Below are positions 1 to 5,156 of a stretch of DNA of 5,156 bases, in pieces (the first letter of the stretch is position 1; the number at the start of each line of letters is the position of its first letter). Source of the DNA: Desulfobacteraceae bacterium (GTDB lineage Bacteria; Desulfobacterota; DSM-4660; Desulfatiglandales; Desulfatiglandaceae); assembly GCA_030632525.1 (NCBI GenBank), contig DAOVUP010000151.1, positions 1-5,156 of the forward strand, written 5' to 3'. The notes under the pieces are model-generated. The model did no database searches and was not told the origin of the DNA. It saw nothing but the letters and a program-made list of their open reading frames with translations. A program made the translations under genes and the position numbers.

Positions 1-210
1 GAGCAGCGGGGGTACCACACACGAGATGATCGTATTCTGGATATCCTGGAATTTTATATCCTTCCATTGGAAGAAAGTGCCTATAAGGATGCCCAGTTCA
101 TCGACAGTGGTCTCCTTTTCGGTCCTGATCCTCCAGTGGTGCAGGATCTGTTCCTGATCTGTCACGCCCAGGACAATATTTGTATTACCGATATCAATAC
201 AGAATAACAT
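1..210 (-). CDS. coaX: Type III pantothenate kinase, N-terminal part (runs off left edge)
   Basis: The reverse strand from ATG at 210 is open for 70 codons to the window edge, so the C-terminal part is missing (family members are about 250-260 residues). The N-terminus reads MLFCIDIGNTNIVLG. The D-I-G-N-T-N motif at residues 6-11 is the ATP phosphate-binding motif at the start of CoaX proteins. W26, R27 and R29, then T34-D37-E38 (TTVDELG), match the usual CoaX 'WRI.T....T.DE' segment, and SCVVPPL at 63-69 matches the family's 'SSVVP' strand. The family phosphorylates pantothenate in the first step of coenzyme A synthesis in the cytosol and belongs to the ASKHA fold. An AAAGGG sequence about 7-12 bases before the ATG could serve as ribosome binding site. 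The gene lies downstream of folP on the same strand after a 266-base repeat-containing gap, so shared transcription is possible but not shown. The assignment is strong despite truncation. Confidence 0.93.
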   Translation of the reverse strand, partial: MLFCIDIGNTNIVLGVTDQEQILHHWRIRTEKETTVDELGILIGTFFQWKDIKFQDIQNTIISCVVPPLL

Positions 211-225
211 AGGCTTTACCCTTTG

Positions 226-260
226 GATCGATGATTGTCGATTGATGAATGTCGATTGAA
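226..260 (+). repeat. Left heptamer array (five 7-base units)
   Basis: Read from 226 in steps of seven, the bases form five units, each beginning GAT or GAA; typical units are GATTGTC (233-239) and GATTGAT (240-246). A 10-base direct repeat, TGTCGATTGA, occurs at 236-245 and 250-259, exactly 14 bases apart. Positions 232-248 are the perfect reverse complement of 447-463 in the right array. The array begins 16 bases from the coaX start codon, so it lies in the leader of any transcript entering coaX. Confidence 0.65.
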
Positions 261-441
261 AAAGAGTAGAAAGGCAGGGAAATACATGCCGAGTCCCTGG
301 TATTTCGTCCAAGCATCCATCCAGACATTATGTAACATCTCAATAAGTCGTGGTAATCCCGCCGCGGTGGGAGATTCCTGCGTTCGCGGGAATGATAACA
401 ACGGGTGCTTTATGACTTTTGCGCGTCTTTTTGGTTACAGC

Positions 442-476
442 ATCAATCATCAATCGACAATCAACAATCATAAATC
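442..476 (-). repeat. Right heptamer array (five 7-base units, inverted to the left array)
   Basis: Read from 442 in steps of seven, the plus strand gives five units that all end in AATC. The first two (442-448 and 449-455) are identical ATCAATC copies, followed by GACAATC, AACAATC and ATAAATC. On the minus strand the units become GATTGAT-like, the same motif as the left array. The array ends at 476, immediately next to the folP stop codon (477-479). Confidence 0.65.
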
Positions 477-1322
477 TCAAGCGCTTCCGCGTCTAACCGC
501 ATCGATGATCTTAACCGTCTCCACGGCCTTTTTTACGTTATGCGCCCTGATGATGTGAGCGCCATTCATTACTCCCGCAGCCACAGCAGCCATGGAGCCT
601 GTGTCCCTCTCGTGGGGCTCTCTATCTAAGATATGACCTATGAAGGCCTTGTTGGATGGGCCTAACAACACGGGTCGTTCAAGAGATTTGAATCGGGAAA
701 GATCCCTGATGATTTTGAGATTATGATCAAAGGTCTTTCCAAAACCGATGCCGGGGTCTACAAGAGTCAATTCCCTGCGAATACCGGCCGCCTCGGCACG
801 GTCAACCGCATCTCTTAGAAAATCCAGGATCTCATTTATTAGATCATCATATACAGGGTTGTTCTGCATGTCCCCGGGTGTGCCCTTCATATGCATAAGG
901 ATCACGGGAACACCTGCCCGGGCCGCAATTTGGGCCATTTCCGGATCGAACCTGAGGGCGCTGATATCGTTGATGATGGATGCCCCGGCCTTCAATGCTT
1001 CTTCTGCCACCGTGCTCTTGCAGGTGTCTATGCTGATGAGGGCGGAGATTTCACCCTGGAGCGCCTCTATGACCGGGATTACCCGGTCTATCTCTTCGGC
1101 AATAGAGATTTTTTTGGAATATGGTCTGGTTGATTCCCCTCCGATGTCGATTATGTCTGCGCCGTCTCGATCCATTGCGAGGGCATGTTCAACTGCCCTG
1201 TCCGCCTCAAAATAATGGCCCCCGTCTGAAAAGGAATCGGGAGTTACGTTGAGGACACCCATGATGTGGGTCCTTCTGCGTAAGTCGAGGCGATGGGCTT
1301 TCCAGCTTAGAACAAATCCCAT
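477..1322 (-). CDS. folP: Dihydropteroate synthase
   Basis: The product is a full-length 281-residue DHPS. The family condenses 6-hydroxymethyl-dihydropterin diphosphate with p-aminobenzoate to dihydropteroate in cytosolic folate synthesis and is the sulfonamide target. Motifs in TIM-barrel order are NVTPDSFSDGG at 25-35, GGESTRPYS at 61-69 (substrate loop 2), SID with D99, IND with N118-D119, MHMKGTP at 143-149, DPGIGFGK at 189-196, GPSNKAFIG at 221-229 and RAH at 259-261. Lys225 and Arg259/His261 are present. The usual Arg of the S-R-K signature is Asn224, and loop 2 has Tyr68 where Gly is common. The ATG at 1322 is chosen because MGFVLSWKAHRLDL fits typical DHPS N-termini. The frame stays open to a TTG at 1352, but that would add ten atypical residues inside the ftsH coding end. 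The ATG is one base after the ftsH TAG, with AAAGGG upstream inside the last ftsH codons, so translation is probably coupled. Confidence 0.96.
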   Translation of the reverse strand: MGFVLSWKAHRLDLRRRTHIMGVLNVTPDSFSDGGHYFEADRAVEHALAMDRDGADIIDIGGESTRPYSKKISIAEEIDRVIPVIEALQGEISALISIDTCKSTVAEEALKAGASIINDISALRFDPEMAQIAARAGVPVILMHMKGTPGDMQNNPVYDDLINEILDFLRDAVDRAEAAGIRRELTLVDPGIGFGKTFDHNLKIIRDLSRFKSLERPVLLGPSNKAFIGHILDREPHERDTGSMAAVAAGVMNGAHIIRAHNVKKAVETVKIIDAVRRGSA

Positions 1323-1323
1323 C

Positions 1324-3231
1324 CTACCCTTTCCCGCCCTCAGATGGCTCAACGTCAGTTTCTTCTATGTTTGATGCTGTGCGGGGCTTGACTTCTTTGG
1401 GGGGAACAGACTCTTTCTTACTCTTGGCCTTCTTCTTTACGCCCGATTCTTGATCCTCTGCAATTATCTCGTCGATATCTGCGCCGGTGAGGGTTTCCTT
1501 TTCAAGGAGGGCAGTGGCCATTCTGTGTATGGTATCCAGATTATCCGTGATAAGCCGGCAGGCTTTTTCGTAAGCGTCGGTAACGATATTGCGCACCTCC
1601 TCATCGATTTTTCGTGCTGTTTCTTCACCATAATCTCTATGCTGGGAGAGTTCCCTGCCTAAGAATATCTGTTCCTCCTTTTTCCCGAAGCTCAAAGGGC
1701 CCAATTCCTCACTCATGCCAAAATCGCAGACCATTTTGCGGGCAAGCTCTGACGCCCTCTCAATATCGTTTCCAGCACCGGTTGTTTCGGTGTTGAGAAC
1801 AATTTTTTCAGCGGCCCTTCCCCCCATTAATATTGCGATGTTATTCAAGAGATGTTCCTTCGGGTAAGTGTGCTTTTCGTCGATCGGGAGCTGCTGGGTG
1901 AGACCTAAAGCGCGACCTCGCGGGATAATGGTGACCTTGTGAATAGGATCTGTGTCGGGAAGTAACTTGGCTACCAGAGTATGCCCCGACTCGTGATAGG
2001 CGGTGATTTTTTTCTCTTCTTCGCTGATAATCATGCTCTTTCGTTCTGTGCCCATCAGGACCTTGTCCTTAGCATCTTCGAAATCATCCATCTCCACGCT
2101 GTCTTTACCTCGCCTTGCTGCCATTAGGGCAGCCTCATTTACCATATTTTCGAGATCAGCGCCCGTAAACCCGGGTGTGCCCCTTGCAAGCACGGAGATG
2201 TCCACGTTATCAGCCACCAGCTTTTTCTTGAGATGAACTTTAAGGATACCCTTCCGTCCCCCGAGATCCGGCACCGGCACCACCACCTGGCGGTCGAAAC
2301 GGCCGGGCCTCAGCAGGGCAGGATCGAGCACGTCCGGTCTGTTGGTTGCCGATATGAGTATGACCCCCTCATTGGACTCGAAACCATCCATTTCCACTAA
2401 GAGTTGATTAAGGGTCTGTTCACGCTCATCGTGTCCACCCCCGAGACCGGCTCCACGATGCCGGCCGACAGCGTCTATCTCATCTATGAATATGATGCAG
2501 GGCGCATTCTTCTTGCCCTGGTTAAAGAGATCTCTGACCCTCGACGCCCCTACCCCGACGAACATCTCCACAAAATCTGAGCCGCTTATGGTGAAAAAAG
2601 GGACACCTGCTTCGCCCGCGATGGCCCTTGCAAGAAGTGTTTTTCCCGTGCCTGGAGCACCTACCAGCAGGACGCCTTTAGGGATTCTGCCCCCGAGCCT
2701 GGTAAATTTTTTGGGATCGCTTAGAAATTCCACGATCTCTCCAAGCTCTTCTTTTGCCTCATCAATACCCGCCACATCTTCAAAGGTGACCTTTTCCTGA
2801 GAATCGGTCATGAGCCTGGCGCGGCTTTTTCCAAAGGATAGGGCCTTTCCACCTCCTGCCTGCATCTGCCGCATGAAAAATACCCATACGCCTATTAGCA
2901 GCAGCATCGGGACCCAGGAGAGAAAGACCTGGAACCACGAGGAGTCTTCCTGGGGTCTTGCGGTTATCTTAACCCCTTTACTCCTGAGCAGGGTAATTAG
3001 TTCAGGGTCTTTAGGGGCATAGGTCTTGAAAGGCCCCTGCCCTGACATCCCGGAGATATTTTCCCCTTGAATAGTCACCTGGTTGACGCTTCCACTGTCA
3101 ACCATGTTCAAAAAGTCACTATAGCTGACAACTACACTTCCCCTATCGGGCTGTTTGAAAATCTGAAAAAGCATCACCATCATAAGGCTGATTACAAGCC
3201 AGAGAGCAAGGTTTTTGTAAAATGGGTTCAA
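1324..3231 (-). CDS. ftsH: ATP-dependent zinc metalloprotease FtsH
   Basis: The product is a 635-residue membrane AAA+ protease, normally hexameric in the inner membrane, that degrades misfolded membrane proteins and selected regulators. Transmembrane segments are at about 8-25 and 102-120, flanking a periplasmic domain. In the AAA domain are Walker A GAPGTGKT (191-198), pore motif MFVGVG (223-228), Walker B IIFIDEID (246-253), and a second region of homology from ATNRPD (295-300) through [10 protein letters not shown], with arginine fingers R308 and R311. The M41 zinc site is HESGH (413-417), with D489 in [10 protein letters not shown] as the likely third ligand. All catalytic residues are present. 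The tail from about 598 is Lys-rich, then acidic, and probably disordered. The TTG at 3231 is chosen because it gives the family-typical start [11 protein letters not shown] and lies 9 bases after GGAGGT (3241-3246). The frame extends to another TTG at 3261, which has no ribosome binding site. The gene is upstream of folP and probably co-transcribed with it. Confidence 0.98.
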   Translation of the reverse strand: MNPFYKNLALWLVISLMMVMLFQIFKQPDRGSVVVSYSDFLNMVDSGSVNQVTIQGENISGMSGQGPFKTYAPKDPELITLLRSKGVKITARPQEDSSWFQVFLSWVPMLLLIGVWVFFMRQMQAGGGKALSFGKSRARLMTDSQEKVTFEDVAGIDEAKEELGEIVEFLSDPKKFTRLGGRIPKGVLLVGAPGTGKTLLARAIAGEAGVPFFTISGSDFVEMFVGVGASRVRDLFNQGKKNAPCIIFIDEIDAVGRHRGAGLGGGHDEREQTLNQLLVEMDGFESNEGVILISATNRPDVLDPALLRPGRFDRQVVVPVPDLGGRKGILKVHLKKKLVADNVDISVLARGTPGFTGADLENMVNEAALMAARRGKDSVEMDDFEDAKDKVLMGTERKSMIISEEEKKITAYHESGHTLVAKLLPDTDPIHKVTIIPRGRALGLTQQLPIDEKHTYPKEHLLNNIAILMGGRAAEKIVLNTETTGAGNDIERASELARKMVCDFGMSEELGPLSFGKKEEQIFLGRELSQHRDYGEETARKIDEEVRNIVTDAYEKACRLITDNLDTIHRMATALLEKETLTGADIDEIIAEDQESGVKKKAKSKKESVPPKEVKPRTASNIEETDVEPSEGGKG

Positions 3232-3240
3232 TTTAGCATA

Positions 3241-3246
3241 ACCTCC
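3241..3246 (-). promoter_or_regulatory. ftsH ribosome binding site that decides the start
   Basis: ACCTCC on the plus strand reads GGAGGT on the minus strand, a near-perfect Shine-Dalgarno sequence. It ends nine bases before the TTG at 3231. It lies downstream of the upstream in-frame TTG (3261), so it cannot serve that codon. This is the main reason for the shorter ftsH reading. A nearby ATG two bases after the GGAGG is too close to it and is closed by TGA after three codons. Confidence 0.8.
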
Positions 3247-3324
3247 ATTAAAGGTGTTCAATGATTGCAGTTAGCAGTTCATTGTTTATTTAAGCAAATC
3301 AAGGTTTCGAATCAAAACTTCATT

Positions 3325-3353
3325 ATTATAGTTATAAATTTTATAAATTCCAT
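3325..3353 (-). promoter_or_regulatory. Candidate sigma70-type promoter for ftsH-folP
   Basis: On the minus strand 3330-3325 reads TATAAT, a perfect -10 hexamer. Seventeen bases further upstream, 3353-3348 reads ATGGAA, which matches only three of six positions of TTGACA. The surrounding DNA is very A+T rich, which would help melting but also raises the chance of a fortuitous hexamer. Transcription would start near 3318, leaving a leader of about 87 bases before the TTG at 3231. A second candidate closer to the gene is TTGATT (3315-3310), 16 bases, then TTAAAT (3293-3288). The choice between them cannot be made from sequence alone. Confidence 0.4.
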
Positions 3354-3360
3354 ATAAATT
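3333..3360. repeat. Three TATAAATT copies at near-helical spacing
   Basis: The octamer TATAAATT occurs at 3333-3340, 3342-3349 and 3353-3360, with start-to-start distances of 9 and 11 bases, close to one DNA turn. The copies overlap the candidate ftsH promoter spacer and -35 region. They could form curved or easily melted DNA, or binding sites for a protein. They might also be no more than a consequence of A+T richness. Confidence 0.5.
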
Positions 3361-3425
3361 TCTAAGATTTCGTTAAGGTCGCATGTGATTCTGCCCCCAT
3401 TTCTTGGGGTTGGTGCACTTTTTTG

Positions 3426-3453
3426 TTGACATCCGGGATGCTTTCGCGATGCT
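3426..3453 (+). promoter_or_regulatory. Weak candidate promoter for the DUF4301 gene
   Basis: A perfect TTGACA lies at 3426-3431. The best -10 at legal spacing is GATGCT at 3448-3453 (16-base spacer), matching three of six positions. A better-looking GATACT at 3455-3460 would need an unlikely 23-base spacer. The -10 region falls inside the heptamer-phased stretch. Only the -35 is convincing. Confidence 0.3.
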
Positions 3454-3489
3454 GGATACTGGGTATTGGGGACTTGAAACTTGAAACAT
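3448..3489 (+). repeat. Degenerate heptamer-phased stretch (six 7-base units)
   Basis: In steps of seven from 3448, all six units start with G. The first two, GATGCTG and GATACTG, differ at two positions, and the fifth and sixth, GAAACTT and GAAACAT, differ at two. The middle units are intermediate. CTTGAAA occurs twice in tandem at 3473-3486. The period of seven matches that of the arrays flanking the folP-coaX spacer, although the unit sequence differs. Confidence 0.5.
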
Positions 3490-3521
3490 AGATGGGTGCT
3501 AACTATTGGAGCAAATGTTGC

Positions 3522-3527
3522 GGGAGG
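3522..3527 (+). promoter_or_regulatory. Ribosome binding site that decides the DUF4301 start
   Basis: GGGAGG at 3522-3527 is followed by five bases and then TTG at 3533, an ideal arrangement. The earlier in-frame candidates are poorer. TTG at 3506 has only a weak GATGGG about 10 bases upstream, and ATG at 3515 has GGAG only three bases away. Confidence 0.65.
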
Positions 3528-3532
3528 CGCAG

Positions 3533-5107
3533 TTGGACAAGAATATTTTTACCGATAAGGATCTTAGGCAGATAGAGAAGCACGGGCTTAGTATTGATGA
3601 GGTCAATAGACAGCTCGATTTATTTAAAATGTCTAATTTTTGTCTTAAATTGGGTGCTCCCTGCATTGTTGGGGATGGCTTTATGGTCTTTAGCCGGGAG
3701 AATATAACATCTCTGATCGAGACCTATGAGACAGGGGGGTCCGGGCATGACTGTGTCAAGTTTGTGCCGGCATCAGGAGCTGCCTCAAGGATGTTCAAGG
3801 TCCTTCTTCGGTACCTGAATCAGGAGAAAGAAATCACGAGGGATGCGGTTTCCATGGAGGCATTGTCAGGGGAGGGAGATGCGAAACAGCTCCTTGATTT
3901 TATGGATGGGCTGAAAAGATTCGCATTTTTCAAGGAACTTAAATCGGCATTATCCGATCAGGGTTTCAACGTGGAAACCTTATCAGAAAAGGGGTATTTC
4001 AGAGATATTCTCCGCTTTCTTCTCACAGATGATGGTCTCGATTATGCGAATCTTCCGAAAGGGCTGCTTAAGTTCCACGAGTATCCGGAGGGGAGTCGGA
4101 CAGCCTTTGAAGAGCACCTGGTTGAGGCCGCTTCCTATGTGGCAGATGAAGATGGACGGTGTCCTCTTCATCTTACAGTCTCACAGGAACATTTAAATGG
4201 GTTCGATTCCTCTTTTGGAGCCGCCAGACCCATCTATGAAGAGAGATATGGTGTGGCCTATGATATTTCTTTTTCCATGCAGGCAAAATCCACCGATACC
4301 CTTGCAGTTAAATTGGATAATACGCCTTTCCGGCAAGAGGATGGAAGGTTGTTGTTTAGACCGGGGGGGCATGGGGCCTTGCTCAAGAACCTGAATGATA
4401 TAGATGGGGAAATCATATTCATAAAAAATATTGACAACGTGGTCACAGATCATCTTAAGCCAGAGACCTTCAGATGGAAAAAGATCATGGGCGGTTACCT
4501 GATTTCTATCCGGAATCAGATCCGGGGTTATATGAAAAGACTGGCATCAGGCGATGCAGACCACCAGCTTTTAGCCGAGGCTGCCACCTTTTTAGAGGAG
4601 AAACTTCTGGTTTCAGTCCCCGAACTTATAAGGAGCGCATCCCCTGAGGCTAAGAGGACTTATCTGATGGAGAGGCTTGATCGTCCTGTAAGGGTTTGCG
4701 GAATGGTAAAAAATGCAGGGGAACCTGGTGGCGGCCCTTTTTGGGTGGAAGACGAAACCGGCGAAAGGTCCCTTCAGATAGTGGAAACCGTCCAGATCGA
4801 TCTCGATTCCAAAGAACAGCGGGATATCCTCGAGGCTTCTACCCATTTCAATCCGGTGGATCTTGTATGTGGAGTTCGTGATTGGCAGGGAAGACCCTTT
4901 GATCTGAGTAGATTTGTTGATCCAAAGGCCGTTGTTATCTCCCAGAAATCAAAAGATGGAAAAGATGTGAAGGCCTTGGAGCACCCGGGACTCTGGAACG
5001 GGTCCATGGCACGATGGATTACGCTCTTTGTGGAAGTTCCGGGTATCACTTTTAATCCTGTTAAGACGGTGAATGACCTGCTTCGAAAAGAGCACCAACC
5101 CGGTTAG
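3533..5107 (+). CDS. DUF4301 family protein; possible divergent sugar-nucleotidyltransferase
   Basis: The gene encodes 524 residues from TTG 3533, chosen for its GGGAGG five bases upstream and because known family members begin near 'FT..DL..I...G'. Alternative starts are 3515 (ATG) and 3506 (TTG). No signal peptide or membrane segment is apparent, so the product is probably cytosolic. Family-typical motifs in order are KFVPASGAASRMFK (76-89), LPKGLLKFH (174-182), EEHLVEAA (193-200), HLTVSQEH (213-220), STDTLAVKLDNTPFR (253-267), FRPGGHGALLKNLN (275-288) and FIKNIDNV (296-303). A conserved C-terminal part has GEPGGGPFW (396-404), THFNPVDLVCG (437-447), HPGLWNG (484-490) and FNPVKTVNDLL (507-517). 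The family is recognised from memory, is known best in Bacteroidetes, and has no established function. The Gly-Ala-Arg loop, Pro-Lys-Gly, Gly-His-Gly and Ile-Asp-Asn motifs occur in the same order as in UDP-sugar pyrophosphorylases, so a GT-A fold nucleotidyltransferase is inferred. The gene is monocistronic here, divergent from ftsH, and ends in a terminator. Confidence 0.85.
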   Translation: MDKNIFTDKDLRQIEKHGLSIDEVNRQLDLFKMSNFCLKLGAPCIVGDGFMVFSRENITSLIETYETGGSGHDCVKFVPASGAASRMFKVLLRYLNQEKEITRDAVSMEALSGEGDAKQLLDFMDGLKRFAFFKELKSALSDQGFNVETLSEKGYFRDILRFLLTDDGLDYANLPKGLLKFHEYPEGSRTAFEEHLVEAASYVADEDGRCPLHLTVSQEHLNGFDSSFGAARPIYEERYGVAYDISFSMQAKSTDTLAVKLDNTPFRQEDGRLLFRPGGHGALLKNLNDIDGEIIFIKNIDNVVTDHLKPETFRWKKIMGGYLISIRNQIRGYMKRLASGDADHQLLAEAATFLEEKLLVSVPELIRSASPEAKRTYLMERLDRPVRVCGMVKNAGEPGGGPFWVEDETGERSLQIVETVQIDLDSKEQRDILEASTHFNPVDLVCGVRDWQGRPFDLSRFVDPKAVVISQKSKDGKDVKALEHPGLWNGSMARWITLFVEVPGITFNPVKTVNDLLRKEHQPG

Positions 5108-5153
5108 TGCCTGAATCACGCCTTGGCGTGATTCAGGCACTATTTTGGATTTA
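5105..5153 (+). terminator. Intrinsic terminator of the DUF4301 gene, overlapping its stop codon
   Basis: An 18-base perfect inverted repeat (5105-5122 with 5125-5142) is separated by two bases. In RNA the innermost pair would open to give a 17-bp stem capped by CUUG, a known stable tetraloop sequence. The whole TAG stop codon (5105-5107) lies in the base of the stem. TTTT at 5143-5146 and TTT at 5150-5152 form an interrupted U tract. On the minus strand the hairpin is followed by AACCGGG, so termination should be one-directional. Confidence 0.8.
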
Positions 5154-5156
5154 GAA

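Larger units (their letters stand above)
211..476. repeat. Non-coding, repeat-rich spacer between folP and coaX
   Basis: These 266 bases hold no credible gene. Degenerate 7-base repeat arrays at 226-260 and 442-476 are in inverted orientation and enclose a core of about 180 bases. Inside the core are two adjacent small hairpins. The first is at 357-372, a TCCCGCC / GGTGGGA pair with one G-T wobble. The second is at 374-393, an ATTCCTGCG / CGCGGGAAT pair with a TT loop and one wobble. The second hairpin resembles the short 'ATTCCCGC..GCGGGAAT' palindromes dispersed between genes in many proteobacteria. Neither is followed by a T run on the minus strand, so they do not look like intrinsic terminators for folP. 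The whole block could be a small non-autonomous repeat element inserted between two operon genes. That is inference from its structure, since only one copy is visible. Confidence 0.6.
3247..3532. other. Divergent intergenic region between ftsH and the DUF4301 gene
   Basis: The stretch contains leaders and presumably promoters for both divergent genes. No RNA gene or convincing small gene was found. From left to right it holds a heptamer repeat in the ftsH leader (3267-3280), a strongly A+T-rich block (about 3311-3372) containing a TATAAT on the minus strand, a small CCCCA / TGGGG hairpin (3395-3409), a TTGACA on the plus strand (3426-3431), and a G-starting heptamer-phased stretch (3448-3489). 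Two alternative starts of the DUF4301 gene (TTG 3506, ATG 3515) also fall here. Confidence 0.6.

Noticed and set aside
357..393. Terminator for folP in the spacer hairpins
   Set aside because: On the minus strand neither hairpin is followed by a T run. They look like dispersed palindromic repeat sequence instead.
235..558. Plus-strand open frame of 107 codons across the repeat spacer and folP 3' end
   Set aside because: It is made of repeat-array and antisense folP sequence, has no ribosome binding site and no recognisable protein features.
748..1215. Plus-strand open frame of 155 codons antisense to folP
   Set aside because: Its Ser/Ile/Ala-rich translation is what the complement of a conserved DHPS gene yields, and the minus-strand reading has every DHPS motif.
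2486..2800. Plus-strand open frame of 104 codons antisense to the ftsH AAA domain
   Set aside because: It lies opposite Walker A and the pore region of an intact ftsH, with no independent start signal.
3229..3261. Longer ftsH starting at TTG 3261
   Set aside because: There is no Shine-Dalgarno before 3261, and the strong GGAGGT lies inside the extension, correctly placed for TTG 3231, which gives the family-typical N-terminus.
3410..3428. Sigma54-like promoter (TTGGTGCAC, then TTTTTTGT)
   Set aside because: The GG and GC elements do not have the required spacing, and the downstream TTGC element is absent.
3473..3486. Heat-shock sigma32 -35 boxes (two CTTGAAA copies)
   Set aside because: No CCCCAT-type -10 element follows at suitable spacing before the DUF4301 start, and the copies are better explained as units of the heptamer stretch.
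4193..5140. Several minus-strand open frames of 60-90 codons across the DUF4301 gene
   Set aside because: They are antisense shadows of a well-supported gene, with no domain or start signal of their own.

Overview
The window looks like chromosomal housekeeping DNA from a Gram-negative bacterium. It is most likely from the former Deltaproteobacteria (Desulfobacterota), judging by the style of the FtsH N-terminus, the ftsH-folP coupling, and the short dispersed intergenic repeats. This placement is a judgement from memory of such genomes, not a search result. No phage, transposase, CRISPR, rRNA or tRNA gene is visible.

Layout. The minus strand carries three genes reading right to left. ftsH (3231 to 1324) encodes a membrane-anchored AAA+ zinc protease. 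folP (1322 to 477) encodes dihydropteroate synthase and starts one base after the ftsH stop. The first 70 codons of a type III pantothenate kinase gene (coaX) run from 210 off the left edge. folP and coaX are separated by 266 bases of repeat-like DNA. On the plus strand, diverging from ftsH, a gene at 3533-5107 encodes a 524-residue DUF4301-family protein. It ends in an 18-bp perfect hairpin that contains its own stop codon.

Start sites. ftsH and the DUF4301 gene are both best read from TTG codons placed just after strong Shine-Dalgarno sequences. These are 30 and 27 bases inside the longest open frames. folP is best read from ATG at 1322 rather than a TTG 30 bases upstream.

How the genes relate. 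ftsH and folP form a compact, translationally linked pair, a common arrangement in bacteria (protein quality control next to folate synthesis). coaX (first step of CoA synthesis) may be a third operon member, or may be transcribed separately across the repeat region. The DUF4301 gene is a separate divergent unit with no assigned function. Its motif order resembles UDP-sugar pyrophosphorylase-type nucleotidyltransferases, and this is the most interesting protein-level lead here.

The other notable signal is non-coding. Both intergenic regions hold degenerate arrays with a 7-base period. Next to coaX and folP there are two 35-base arrays in inverted orientation. Upstream of the DUF4301 gene there is a 42-base stretch, and the ftsH leader has a two-unit heptamer repeat.
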